This document shows positions 8,907 through 21,071 of a stretch of 64,000 bases of DNA, in pieces (within the stretch, counting starts at the first letter, position 1; the number at the start of each line of letters is the position of its first letter). Made by a program: the position numbers and the translations under genes. Origin of the DNA: Streptomyces sp. 35G-GA-8. GTDB taxonomy: Bacteria > Actinomycetota > Actinomycetes > Streptomycetales > Streptomycetaceae. The DNA is taken from positions 94,251-158,250 of the forward strand of contig NZ_JAMHJQ010000018.1 in the NCBI RefSeq assembly GCF_023534745.1, read 5' to 3'. A model generated the notes under the pieces. That model was given only the letters and a program-made list of their open reading frames with translations, searched no databases and had not been told where the DNA came from.

Positions 8907-9034
8907 GGGGTTCTCCTAGGGAACTTCCCCACGCGGAGGCGGGGAGGGTGCCGGGTCGCACGTGCGGAGTGCGCGTGCGTGAACCGGGACCGACGTACCA
9001 GTCTGCCAGGACCGGCCGTATCTCCCAAAACGGG

Positions 9035-9073
9035 GGTGCGGCGGAAAGTATTCCGGATTCCGCCCCACACCCA
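9035..9073 (-). terminator. Possible terminator after the LCP gene
   Basis: GGGTGCGGCGGAA and TTCCGCCCCACACCC form an imperfect stem around a short loop, 45-85 bp downstream of the LCP stop codon. There is no T tract, as is often seen at GC-rich actinobacterial 3' ends. The rest of the 212-bp gap 8907-9118 should hold the rpmE promoter. Confidence 0.4.
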
Positions 9074-9118
9074 TGGAAAGCCGGTGCCCCTCGCGGGCGG
9101 ATCGCGGGGGCGGACCGG

Positions 9119-10219
9119 TCAGCCGCCCCTCACCACGCCATTCGCGTCGCGCTGGTCGCCCGCGGAGTCCTTGGTCGCGGAGGCGGGGATGGGCCTGTCC
9201 TGCCTGAGCGCCGTCCAGACCTGCTCGGATTCGGCCTGGAGGGGCAGTACGCGGTTGCGGTCGGCGGGGTCGTACCGGACCGGGAGCGTGATCATCTTGA
9301 CGTCCTTGGCGCCGAGATCCTTGAGGCCGTCGGCGAATCCGACCAGTTTGGCGATCGAATCGAGCTGGGAGTCGAGGGTGATCGCACGGGTGGCGGTGTC
9401 GGCGAGGCCGTACAGCTTCTTCGGGCTGCTGAACAGACCGATGCTCCTGACCTGGTCGATCAGCGCCTTGACGAAGGCCTGCTGGAGCTCTATCCGGCCC
9501 AGGTCGCTGCCGTCGCCGATGCTGTGCCGGGTCCGTACGAGACCGAGGGACTGCTCACCGTCGAGGATGTGGGTGCCGGGCGCGAGCTTCAGATGGCTCT
9601 TGGGGTCGTCGATGGCCCGCGTGGTGGTGATCCGCACGCCGCCGAGCTGGTCGACGACCTTCTTGAAGCCGGTGAAGTCGACCTCGATGTAGTGATCCAT
9701 ACGGATACCGGACATCGTCTCGACGGTCTTCACGGCGCAGGCGGGGCCACCGACCTCGTACGCCGTGTTGAACATGGCGAGCCGCGCGCCGGGCACGGTG
9801 GCGCCCTTGGAGTCGGTGCACTCGGGGCGGTCGATCAGGGTGTCCCGCGGTATCGAGACGACGCTGGCCGTCTTGTGGCCCTTGTGGACATGGACGATCA
9901 TCGCGGTGTCGGAGCGGGCGCCGCCGCCGTCCTGGCCGTAGGCGGCGTTCGCGCCGGCCCGGGAGTCGGAGCCGAGGACGAGGATGTCCTCGGAGCCGTT
10001 GTCGGGGTCGGGCGGGCGGTCGCGGCCCAGCAGGGCGTTGATGTCGATGCCCGAGAGGTTGCCGTCGAGCTTGAAATAGACGAAACCGAGCCCGGAGCCG
10101 CCGAGGAGCACCAGAGCCGCGGCGCACCACGCCACGAGGGTGGTCGCGCGCCGGCGCTTGCCCGAGGTCTTGCGGCTCTTGTCGCCGCCATGTATTCGGC
10201 TGTCGCTCCGGTCGGTCAT
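9119..10219 (-). CDS. LytR-CpsA-Psr (LCP) family glycopolymer ligase
   Basis: Membrane-anchored extracytoplasmic enzyme of the family that transfers lipid-linked glycopolymers (teichoic acids, arabinogalactan, capsule) to peptidoglycan. A basic N terminus precedes one transmembrane helix (TTLVAWCAAALVLLGGSGLGF). The LCP domain contains DILVLGSDSRAG, RSDTAMIVHVHKGHKTASVVSIPRDTLI and VRTRHSIGDGSDLGRIELQQ, with the conserved Arg/Asp residues that bind the pyrophosphate. Start MTDRSDSRIHGG was preferred over the 36-residue-longer frame. Final length is 366 residues. The wecA-like gene in the window could supply the same glycan pathway. Confidence 0.92.
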   Translation of the reverse strand: MTDRSDSRIHGGDKSRKTSGKRRRATTLVAWCAAALVLLGGSGLGFVYFKLDGNLSGIDINALLGRDRPPDPDNGSEDILVLGSDSRAGANAAYGQDGGGARSDTAMIVHVHKGHKTASVVSIPRDTLIDRPECTDSKGATVPGARLAMFNTAYEVGGPACAVKTVETMSGIRMDHYIEVDFTGFKKVVDQLGGVRITTTRAIDDPKSHLKLAPGTHILDGEQSLGLVRTRHSIGDGSDLGRIELQQAFVKALIDQVRSIGLFSSPKKLYGLADTATRAITLDSQLDSIAKLVGFADGLKDLGAKDVKMITLPVRYDPADRNRVLPLQAESEQVWTALRQDRPIPASATKDSAGDQRDANGVVRGG

Positions 10220-10359
10220 GGTCTCCCTCATCCGTCGCGCCGGTTCCGCTACCTCCCGCCAGGTGATGTGGGACGTTCTGTCGCCACTCGTCCCCACAGT
10301 GAAGCACCAAGAAGGGTGGGACGGCACGCTGTGGCGGGCCCGGAGACGCCGGCCCGGAG

Positions 10360-10403
10360 ACGGAAAACCGCCCCCTCGCCGGAGCGAGAGGGCGGTTTTC
10401 CGT
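10360..10403 (-). terminator. Strong hairpin terminator after rho
   Basis: A 20-bp stem with one mismatch: ACGGAAAACCGCC...CTCGC pairs with GCGAG...GGCGGTTTTCCGT across a 4-nt loop. It begins 26 bp beyond the rho stop codon. The TTTT within the outer stem gives a T-rich 3' side in both directions, so it can stop transcription from either strand. Confidence 0.8.
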
Positions 10404-10428
10404 GAGCGTCGGACCTGGTCGGTCCCGG

Positions 10429-12504
<2,076 letters not shown>

Positions 12505-12898
12505 GAAGGGTCCTTCCCTGGAGCGGACGTCGGCCTTCTGGCTCGGCGACCGGTTGTGCTGTCCGACTGCGGTCCTGTCTTGTGGACCGTGCCGGGGCGG
12601 TGGTCCCGCCGGGTATGGCGGAGAAATCTGCAAACGTGCATACGTGCAATGGGTCCGGCCCGAGGTCCCCCTGCTCGGCCCACCGCTGGGAAAAGCGGGG
12701 GGTGTCGTGCCGGTTCCGGTGCGTGCTCAAAACTGCTCAGGCAGGCTGCTCAGGCAGTTGGGGAGGCTCCCGGAAGAAGGGTGGTCCCGAAGCGGGACAC
12801 GAAGCACCGCGCCTCAAAGACGTCGGCTGCAGACTTGAGGTTAACACTACCGGCTCCAACAAACATTCCCCCTCTCACTCACCGGCAATCTCCTGTGG
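12505..12898 (-). promoter_or_regulatory. rho promoter and leader region with tandem palindromic repeats
   Basis: This 394-bp gap has no gene. On the minus strand TAGTGT, followed by TTAACC near 12840, is a candidate -10 region with TTGTTG upstream. The leader would contain two adjacent 12-13 bp repeats (CTGCTCAGGCAG, 12733-12757), each nearly self-complementary, which together can fold as AACTGC/GCAGTT. Such a structured leader may be involved in rho autoregulation, which is known in other bacteria; here it is inference. Confidence 0.4.
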
Positions 12899-13816
12899 CT
12901 ACGAGCCGAGCGGCAGAACGCTCGTCCCCGCGTCGTCGAGAGAGAGCCGATTGGCCGCCCATCCCTCGCCCGCAAGCCGTGCGACCTTGTCGGCCGCACC
13001 GTCCTCGACCAGCGCCAGGACCGTGGGGCCCGCGCCGGAGATGACCGCGGGGACGCCGTCCGCGCGCAGTCGGTTGACAAGTGCGATGCTCTGCGGCATC
13101 GCCGGGGTCCGGTAGTCCTGGTGGAGCCGGTCCTCGGTGGCCGCGAGCAGCAGCTCGGGGCGCCTGGTCAGGGCCTCTACGAGCAGGGCGGCACGGCCGG
13201 CGTTGACCGCCGCGTCCACATGCGGGACGTTACGCGGCAGCAGGCCGCGGGCGGTCTCGGTGAGAACCGGGCTCCCGGGCACGAAAACCACCGGAACGAT
13301 GGAATCGGCGGGCTTCATCCTGATGGCGCGCGCCGCCCCGCCGTCCGTCCAGGCCACCGTGAATCCGCCGAGCAGACAGGCGGCGACATTGTCGGGGTGC
13401 CCCTCGATCTCGGTGGCCAGTTCGAGCAGCGCCACATCGTCCAGCCGGACGTCGCCGCCTATGGTCACCGCGCGCGCGGCGACGATCCCGGCGCAGATCG
13501 CGGCCGACGAGGAGCCCAGACCGCGGCCGTGCGGGATGCGGTTGGCGCAGACGACCTCCAGGCCGCGCGGCTGCCCGCCGAGCAGTTCGAAGGCCGTGCG
13601 CAGGGACCGTACGAGCAGGTGGTTCTCGTCACGGGGAAGCGTTTCCGCGCCCTCACCCGCGATGTCGACATGCAGGCCGGAGTCGGCGACGCGGACGACC
13701 ACGTCGTCGTAGAGCCCCAGCGACAGGCCGAAGGCGTCGAAGCCCGGACCGAGATTGGCGCTGGTGGCGGGGGTGCGCACCCGTACGGCGGCGGCGCGGA
13801 ACGCGGGACCGGCCAT
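12899..13816 (-). CDS. thrB: Homoserine kinase
   Basis: GHMP-family kinase that phosphorylates homoserine to O-phosphohomoserine. The ATP-binding motif GRGLGSSSAAICAG is intact, and VRTPATSANLGPGFDAFGL is the N-terminal GHMP signature. The C terminus has the third motif ISGAGPTVLALV. The start MAGPAFRAAAVRV was chosen; the in-frame extension upstream is non-homologous. The 305-residue length is normal. It lies 279 bp downstream of thrC, so it may have its own promoter in addition to read-through. Confidence 0.96.
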   Translation of the reverse strand: MAGPAFRAAAVRVRTPATSANLGPGFDAFGLSLGLYDDVVVRVADSGLHVDIAGEGAETLPRDENHLLVRSLRTAFELLGGQPRGLEVVCANRIPHGRGLGSSSAAICAGIVAARAVTIGGDVRLDDVALLELATEIEGHPDNVAACLLGGFTVAWTDGGAARAIRMKPADSIVPVVFVPGSPVLTETARGLLPRNVPHVDAAVNAGRAALLVEALTRRPELLLAATEDRLHQDYRTPAMPQSIALVNRLRADGVPAVISGAGPTVLALVEDGAADKVARLAGEGWAANRLSLDDAGTSVLPLGS

Positions 13817-14095
13817 CGCTCTGACGACTCTCCTTGTGGCTGCGGGACTACCGGGGTGGTGACTGCGGATTCGGCTGCGAGACAGGGGCTGCTGCGAGAT
13901 GTTCGAGGACATACAGAACACCCGAGGGCCACAGGGGCAACACCGCGGCATATGCGGCGTGGCGGGTTGAGTACAGCTTATCGAAGGAAGGTTCCATGGC
14001 GACATAGGGCGCACAGGAGGCGCACGATGCGTGTCGCACGGCTCCTGTGCGCCGAAGGCCGGGCCGGTGGCGCCGTCCGGTCCTGTGGCCGGTTT

Positions 14096-15178
14096 CTACG
14101 CCAGGCCCAGGCGCTGGGCCGCCGCGACCGCGTCCACCGGTACGGTGACCGGCTGAGGCGCCCCCGCGACCGCCCAGTCCGGGTCCTTGAGACCGTTTCC
14201 GGTGACGGTGCAGACGATGCGCTGGCCGGGGTCGACCTTGCCCTCTTCCGCGGCCTTGAGCAGACCGGCGACCGAGGCGGCCGAGGCGGGCTCGACGAAG
14301 ACGCCCTCCTGAGAGGCCAACAGCCGGTAGGCGGCCAGGATCTGCCGGTCGGTCACCTCGTCGATGAAGCCGCCGGACTCGTCGCGGGCCGCCAGCGCGT
14401 ACTGCCAGGACGCCGGGTTGCCGATCCGGATCGCGGTGGCGACGGTGTGGGGGTCCTTGACGATCTCGCCGCGCACGATCGGCGCGGAGCCGGACGCCTG
14501 GTAGCCCCACATACGCGGGGTGCTCGCGGCGGGGCCGTCGGCGGCGTACTGGGTGTAGCCCTTCCAGTACGCCGTGATGTTGCCGGCGTTCCCGACGGGC
14601 AGCACATGAATGTCGGGGGCGTCGCCCAGCGCGTCCACGATTTCGAAGGCGGCGGTCTTCTGGCCTTCGATACGGACGGGATTGACCGAATTGACCAGCG
14701 CCACCGGGTAGTTGTCGGACAGTGAGCGCGCCAGCGTCAGACAGTCGTCGAAGTTGCCCTCGACCTGGAGGATGCGCGCGCCGTGGACGAGCGCCTGGCC
14801 CATCTTGCCCAGCGCGATCTTTCCCTGGGGTACGAGCACGGCGCAGACCATTCCGGCGCGCACCGCGTAGGCGGCGGCCGAGGCCGAGGTGTTGCCGGTG
14901 GAGGCGCAGATGACCGCCTGGGCGCCCTCCTCCTTGGCCCGGGTGATGGCCATGGTCATGCCGCGGTCCTTGAAGGATCCGGTGGGGTTGGCGCCCTCGA
15001 CCTTGAGATGAACGTCACATCCCGTGCGCTCGGACAGCACCTGCGCCGGGACGAGCGGCGTACCGCCCTCACGGAGCGTGACGACTGGCGTCCCATCCGT
15101 CACCGGGAGGCGGTCCCGGTACTCCTCGATGATGCCTCGCCACTGGTGGGTGCCCTGGCGGGTACCGATGCTGGTCAT
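14096..15178 (-). CDS. thrC: Threonine synthase
   Basis: PLP enzyme converting O-phosphohomoserine to threonine. The PLP lysine lies in [15 protein letters not shown], and the phosphate-binding glycine loop in [16 protein letters not shown]. At 360 residues it is the short form found in actinobacteria and plants rather than the 430-residue enterobacterial type. It starts 7 bp after the hom stop codon, so the two genes are almost certainly cotranscribed. Confidence 0.96.
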   Translation of the reverse strand: MTSIGTRQGTHQWRGIIEEYRDRLPVTDGTPVVTLREGGTPLVPAQVLSERTGCDVHLKVEGANPTGSFKDRGMTMAITRAKEEGAQAVICASTGNTSASAAAYAVRAGMVCAVLVPQGKIALGKMGQALVHGARILQVEGNFDDCLTLARSLSDNYPVALVNSVNPVRIEGQKTAAFEIVDALGDAPDIHVLPVGNAGNITAYWKGYTQYAADGPAASTPRMWGYQASGSAPIVRGEIVKDPHTVATAIRIGNPASWQYALAARDESGGFIDEVTDRQILAAYRLLASQEGVFVEPASAASVAGLLKAAEEGKVDPGQRIVCTVTGNGLKDPDWAVAGAPQPVTVPVDAVAAAQRLGLA

Positions 15179-15185
15179 GGGTCCC

Positions 15186-16487
15186 TTACTCCCCTTCTAC
15201 GCGCATGATGCTGGCGACACCGCGCACGGTGTCGAGCTTGCGCAGCGCCTCGACGGTCCCGGAGAGGGCGGCGTCCGGCGCGCGGTGGGTGACGACGACG
15301 AGGGCGGCCTCGCCGCCACCGTCCTGTCGGCCTTGCTGACGTACCGTATCGATCGAAACACCATGCTCGGCGAAGACCGTGGCGACCTGGGCGAGTACGC
15401 CCGGTTTGTCGGCCACGTCGAGACTGATGTGGTAGCGCGTCACGACCTCGCCCATGGGGCTCACGGGCAGCTGGGTGTACGCCGACTCGCCGGGGCCCGT
15501 GGCCTCGTTGAGCTTGTTGCGGCAGACGGCGACGAGGTCGCCGAGCACGGCGGAGGCCGTCGGTGAGCCGCCGGCGCCGGGGCCGTAGAACATCAGCTGC
15601 CCGGCCGCCTCGGCCTCGACGAAGACGGCGTTGTACGCCTCGCGCACGGAGGCGAGCGGATGGCTGAGCGGGATCATCGCCGGGTGGACCCGCGCGGTGA
15701 CGGACCGGCCGTCGGCGGCGCGCTCGCAGATGGCGAGGAGTTTGACGGTGCAGCCCATCCGTTTCGCCGAGGCGAGGTCGGCGGAGGTGACCTCCGTGAT
15801 GCCCTCGCGGTGAACGGAGTCGAGGCGTACCCGGGTGTGGAAGGCGATCCCGGCGAGGATGGCGGCCTTGGCGGCGGCGTCGAAGCCCTCGACGTCGGCG
15901 GTCGGGTCGGCCTCCGCGTAGCCGAGGGCGGTGGCCTCGTCGAGCGCCTCGGAGTAGCCGGAGCCCGCGGTGTCCATCCGATCGAGGATGAAGTTGGTGG
16001 TGCCGTTGACGATGCCGAGGACCCTGTTCACCTTGTCACCGGCGAGGGACTCGCGCAGCGGTCTGATCAGCGGGATGGCGCCGGCGACGGCCGCCTCGAA
16101 GTACAGGTCCCGGCCGTGCCGCTCGGCCGCCGCGTAGAGCGTCGCGCCGTCCTCGGCGAGCAGGGCCTTGTTGGCGGAGACCACGGAGGCGCCGTGCTCG
16201 AACGCGGTGGTGATCAGCGCGCGGGCGGGCTCGATCCCGCCGATGACCTCGACCACCACGTCGATGTCGCCGCGCTTGACCAGCGCGGTGGCATCGGTGG
16301 TGATCAGCGCGGGGTCGATGCCCTCACGCACCTTGGAGGGGCGCCGGACGGCCACCCCGGCCAACTCGACCGGGGCCCCGATCCGCGCCGCGAGGTCGTC
16401 GGCGTGCGTCGTCATGATGCGCGCCACCTCTGAGCCGACCACTCCACAGCCCAGCAGCGCCACCTTCAGCGGACGCGTACGCATCAT
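15186..16487 (-). CDS. hom: Homoserine dehydrogenase
   Basis: NAD(P)H-dependent reduction of aspartate semialdehyde to homoserine, the branch point to threonine, methionine and isoleucine. Rossmann motif [16 protein letters not shown] opens the protein; the substrate-binding segment [14 protein letters not shown] and the catalytic-lysine region follow. A C-terminal ACT domain ([33 protein letters not shown]) indicates threonine feedback. An ATG-ATG pair offers the start MMRTRPLKV; the longer frame from 16505 adds six residues. It lies 108 bp downstream of lysA. Confidence 0.96.
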   Translation of the reverse strand: MMRTRPLKVALLGCGVVGSEVARIMTTHADDLAARIGAPVELAGVAVRRPSKVREGIDPALITTDATALVKRGDIDVVVEVIGGIEPARALITTAFEHGASVVSANKALLAEDGATLYAAAERHGRDLYFEAAVAGAIPLIRPLRESLAGDKVNRVLGIVNGTTNFILDRMDTAGSGYSEALDEATALGYAEADPTADVEGFDAAAKAAILAGIAFHTRVRLDSVHREGITEVTSADLASAKRMGCTVKLLAICERAADGRSVTARVHPAMIPLSHPLASVREAYNAVFVEAEAAGQLMFYGPGAGGSPTASAVLGDLVAVCRNKLNEATGPGESAYTQLPVSPMGEVVTRYHISLDVADKPGVLAQVATVFAEHGVSIDTVRQQGRQDGGGEAALVVVTHRAPDAALSGTVEALRKLDTVRGVASIMRVEGE

Positions 16488-16595
16488 CCGACCTACGCCT
16501 TTCATCCATCACAGCTGTTTAAAGCAGGAATCCGAACCAGTCTCACTCACTGGACGGGGCTTTCTGTCCCTCGTCCAGATTGCGAGACATGTATT

Positions 16596-17990
16596 TCAGT
16601 GACCGACATCGAGACGCAGAAGATCTTCCTCCGTCTCACGCCGGACGATCACCCGTGCCTCACCGTCCTTGACGGCGACTACGGGCGGCCGGAGCGCGTG
16701 GTTGTAGTTGCTCGCCATCGAGCGGCAGTACGCGCCGGTGGCGGGGACGGCGATCAGATCACCGGGCGCCAGATCGGCGGGCAGGAACGCGTCACGTACG
16801 ACGATGTCGCCGCTCTCGCAGTGCTTGCCGACGACGCGTGTCAGCATCGCCTCGGCGTCGGAGCGGCGGGAGACGAGCGCCACGCTGTACTCGGCGTCGT
16901 ACAGGGCCGTACGGATGTTGTCGGACATGCCACCGTCCACACTGACATACGTACGCAGCCCTTCGAGCGGCTTGATCGTGCCGACCTCGTACAGGGTGAA
17001 GGCCGTCGGCCCCACGATCGCGCGCCCCGGCTCGACGGAGATCCGCGGGGTGCGCAGCCCGGCGGACTCACACTCACGGGTGACGATGTCGTTGAGGGCC
17101 TTCGCGATGTCGTTCGGCTCGCGCGGATCGTCCTCGGAGGTGTACGCGATCCCGAGGCCGCCGCCGAGATCGATCTCGGGAAGTTCCACGCCGTGCTCGT
17201 CGCGCACCTGGGCGAGGAGCTGGACGACGCGGCGGGCGGAGACCTCGAAACCGGCCATGTCGAAGATCTGCGAGCCGATGTGGGAGTGGATACCGATCAG
17301 TTCGAGCCCGTCGAGCTTGAGCGCCCGCCTGACGGCCTCCGCGGCCTGCCCGCCGGCGAGGGCGACCCCGAACTTCTGGTCCTCGTGCGCGGTGGCGATG
17401 AACTCGTGCGTGTGCGCCTCGACGCCGACCGTGACCCGGATCTGGACGGGCTGGCGCCTGCCGAGGCGCTGGGCGACATGCGCGACCTGGACGATCTCCT
17501 GGAAGGAGTCGAGGACGATACGGCCGACGCCGGCGGAGACGGCCCGCTCGATCTCCTGGACGGACTTGTTGTTGCCGTGGAAGGCGATCCGCTCGGCGGG
17601 CATGCCGGCCGCCAGCGCGGTGGCGAGCTCACCGCCGGAGCAGACGTCGAGGTTGAGGCCCTCTTCGTCGAGCCAGCGGACGACGGCCCGGGAGAGGAAC
17701 GCCTTGCCCGCGTAGAACACATCGGCGTCCTTGCCGAAGGCGTCGGCCCAGGCGCGGCAGCGGGCGCGGAAGTCCGCCTCGTCGAGGATGTACGCGGGGG
17801 TGCCGAACTCCTCGGCCAGCCGGGTCACTTCGATCCCCGCGACGGTCGCCACCCCGTCCTCGTTCCGGCGGACCGTGCGCGACCAGACCTTCTCGTCAAG
17901 GGCGTTGAGGTCGGCGGCGGGCGCGGTGTAGTGGCCCTCGGGGAGGACATCCGCGTGACGGGGGCCTGCGGGGTGTGCGGAACGGCTCAT
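16596..17990 (-). CDS. lysA: Diaminopimelate decarboxylase
   Basis: PLP enzyme of fold type III that decarboxylates meso-diaminopimelate to lysine. The PLP lysine is in DVFYAGKAFLSRAVV. Also visible are the HGNNKS motif, GIHSHIGSQIFD, the glycine loop EIDLGGGLGIAYT and the C-terminal CESGDIVVRDAFLP with the active-site Cys contributed across the dimer. The 464-residue length is usual. It begins 23 bp after nrtL on the same strand, so nrtL-lysA-hom-thrC may be one transcription unit. Confidence 0.97.
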   Translation of the reverse strand: MSRSAHPAGPRHADVLPEGHYTAPAADLNALDEKVWSRTVRRNEDGVATVAGIEVTRLAEEFGTPAYILDEADFRARCRAWADAFGKDADVFYAGKAFLSRAVVRWLDEEGLNLDVCSGGELATALAAGMPAERIAFHGNNKSVQEIERAVSAGVGRIVLDSFQEIVQVAHVAQRLGRRQPVQIRVTVGVEAHTHEFIATAHEDQKFGVALAGGQAAEAVRRALKLDGLELIGIHSHIGSQIFDMAGFEVSARRVVQLLAQVRDEHGVELPEIDLGGGLGIAYTSEDDPREPNDIAKALNDIVTRECESAGLRTPRISVEPGRAIVGPTAFTLYEVGTIKPLEGLRTYVSVDGGMSDNIRTALYDAEYSVALVSRRSDAEAMLTRVVGKHCESGDIVVRDAFLPADLAPGDLIAVPATGAYCRSMASNYNHALRPPVVAVKDGEARVIVRRETEEDLLRLDVGH

Positions 17991-18013
17991 GTTCTTGGCT
18001 CTCTTGGTTCTCT

Positions 18014-19171
<1,158 letters not shown>

Positions 19172-19226
19172 GGGACAAGCGTATGGGAGGAGGGGGGCCT
19201 CTTCGCGAACCGGTTTCGCGATGCGG

Positions 19227-19664
19227 TCAGCCGCGGGCGCTTCCGGCCCGCCCGGCACCGTGCCTGCCGTCCAGCGAGGACGGGCCCTCCCGGTGCGTCA
19301 GCCGCCGTACGAGCCGGATCAGCTCGGCCGGCTCGAAGGGCTTGGCAAGGAAGGCGTCCACCCCGGCGGCGGTGCCGGAGTCCACCTCGTACTGCGTACA
19401 GGCACTGATGATCGCGACCGGCAGATCGCTGGTGCGGGGGTCGGCGCGCAGCCGCTGGGCGGTGCGGACCCCGTCGAGGCGCGGCATCACCACATCGAGG
19501 GTGATGACATCGGGCATGACGTCGTGTACTACTTCCAGGCACTCGGCACCATCGGCCGCGGTCACGACCTCGAACCCCTCAAGTTCGAGATTGACCCTGA
19601 TCAGCTGCCTGATGACCCTGTTGTCGTCGACAACGAGCACCCGGCCGGACTCGCCCGACACCAC
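19227..19664 (-). CDS. Single-domain response regulator (receiver only)
   Basis: A CheY-like receiver with no output domain, about 145 residues. The acidic pocket is VLVVDDNR, the phospho-acceptor Asp is in VITLDVVMPRLDG (about residue 57), and the signalling Lys lies in AFLAKPFEP. A short basic tail follows. Two consecutive GTG codons offer the start; there is no clear ribosome site, so the N terminus is uncertain. It is 55 bp upstream of nrtL on the same strand. With no effector domain it probably acts by protein-protein contact or in a phosphorelay. Confidence 0.87.
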   Translation of the reverse strand: MVSGESGRVLVVDDNRVIRQLIRVNLELEGFEVVTAADGAECLEVVHDVMPDVITLDVVMPRLDGVRTAQRLRADPRTSDLPVAIISACTQYEVDSGTAAGVDAFLAKPFEPAELIRLVRRLTHREGPSSLDGRHGAGRAGSARG

Positions 19665-19847
19665 TTGAGAGTAGGTCCGAACGCGCTGCCGCGTCCGGGT
19701 TTTCCCCACTTCCACCTCGTGCGGGGGACACCGGCACGGCGCCCGAGCGGGCATCCAGGTCTTGGCCGGCTTGGCCACGTCTTGACCTGACCATGAACAG
19801 CGGCCGACCGGCCCACGGATCGTGGTGCCCCGCCATAGGCTCTGGGT

Positions 19848-20282
19848 ATGGAGCAGAGCGAAGTCGTTCTCAGGGCCATCGGCATTCTCACGCAGTCCGC
19901 CGAGTGGATCAGAACCGCCAACCGGGACTCGGACGGAAACGTCGGAGCGGAGGGCGGCGCGGAGGACGGCGAGCGGGCCTCCGGCGAGGGAGGCTCCGGC
20001 GAGCGGGCCTCCGGCGACGGGGGCTCCGGCGAGGGGCAGATCGGATCGCTGCTCGCGGAGGTCTTCCCGTCGTTCACGGTCTCCCCGGAGTCCACCCCGC
20101 TCGAAGCGGCGCACGCGGTGACCGCCGCCGCGCTGCCCCCGATGATGCAGCTGATCGGGGCGTTCACCTACGTGTTCGCGCAGCTGGCCGAGGTCCATGA
20201 CAGCGGCCGTACGGACATCACCTCGGAGGAGCTGCTACGGGAGCTCGCGCTGCGGATGTCCCGCTCGAACGACGCGGTGTAG
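19848..20282 (+). CDS. Conserved hypothetical protein with Ser/Gly/Glu-rich repeat
   Basis: A 144-residue soluble protein. An N-terminal helix (MEQSEVVLRAIGILTQSAEWIRTA) is followed by a low-complexity stretch repeating GERASGEGGSGE- and GDGGSGE-type units, then a helical C-terminal half. No known domain is recognised. TAGGCT lies six bases upstream of the ATG and there is no ribosome site, so the mRNA may be leaderless. It is divergent from the receiver-only regulator across a 183-bp gap. Confidence 0.7.
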   Translation: MEQSEVVLRAIGILTQSAEWIRTANRDSDGNVGAEGGAEDGERASGEGGSGERASGDGGSGEGQIGSLLAEVFPSFTVSPESTPLEAAHAVTAAALPPMMQLIGAFTYVFAQLAEVHDSGRTDITSEELLRELALRMSRSNDAV

Positions 20283-20414
20283 ACGACCGGGGCGGTGCGC
20301 AGCGGGGCGCCGAGGCGGGAAGACCTGCTCGTCACCAGTGGTCAGACACTGTGGGCCCGGGTAACGCCTGGCGAACCCATGGCGGAACGCCCGCGGTTGG
20401 GGAGAGGATGAGGC

Positions 20415-21071
20415 ATGCCGGAAAACGAACCCGTGAGCGTGGCGTTGATCGACGATCATCCCGTGGTGCTCGCCGGGATCGAATCCTGGTACGCCGCGTC
20501 GGAACGGCCGATCACCGTCACGGCCAAGGGCCCCGACCTCTCCGTCGCCATGAGCGGGCCCGGCCTGGCGGCGGATGTGGTGGTGCTCGACCTCCAGCTC
20601 TCCCAGGGGGTACCCGCGTACCCCGAGCTGAAGCAACTGGTCGCGCGGGAGCGCCAGGTGATCATCTACACCATGCAGGAGAGCCAGGAGACGGCCCTCA
20701 CCTGTCTGGATCTGGGCGCGTTCACCTATCTGACGAAGGCCGAGGGCGAGCGGCATCTCATGGCCGCCACCCTGGCCGCCGCCGACTGCCGGCCCTATAC
20801 GCCGCCCGCGCTCGCCGGTGCTTTCGGCAGCGATGCCAGAAAGGGGCGCCCCGCGCTGACCCCGCGTGAGGTGGAGGTGCTGCTTGAGTGGTTCCAGTCG
20901 GAGTCGAAGGCCATGGTCGGCGAGAGCCTGGGCATCTCCGTACGTACGGTGAACACCTATCTGGAACGGGTACGGATCAAGTACGCCAACGCGGGGCGGC
21001 CCGCGACGACCAAGGCGAATCTGGTCGCCAGGGCCATTCAGGACGGGCTGACCTCGCTGGACGAGCTCTGA
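20415..21071 (+). CDS. NarL/FixJ-type response regulator
   Basis: Receiver domain with VALIDDHP acidic pocket, phospho-Asp in VVVLDLQLSQG (residue 59) and Lys in TYLTKAEGE, followed by a LuxR-type HTH (LTPREVEVLLEWFQSESKAMVGESLGISVRTVNTYLERVRIKYANAGRP). The HTH spacing is slightly different from the standard EVAxxLxxSxxTVKxHL, with NTYLERVR as recognition helix. It converges on the kinase-like operon 21038-23573, overlapping its 3' end by 34 bp. The kinase at 22368-23573 is the probable partner. Confidence 0.92.
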   Translation: MPENEPVSVALIDDHPVVLAGIESWYAASERPITVTAKGPDLSVAMSGPGLAADVVVLDLQLSQGVPAYPELKQLVARERQVIIYTMQESQETALTCLDLGAFTYLTKAEGERHLMAATLAAADCRPYTPPALAGAFGSDARKGRPALTPREVEVLLEWFQSESKAMVGESLGISVRTVNTYLERVRIKYANAGRPATTKANLVARAIQDGLTSLDEL

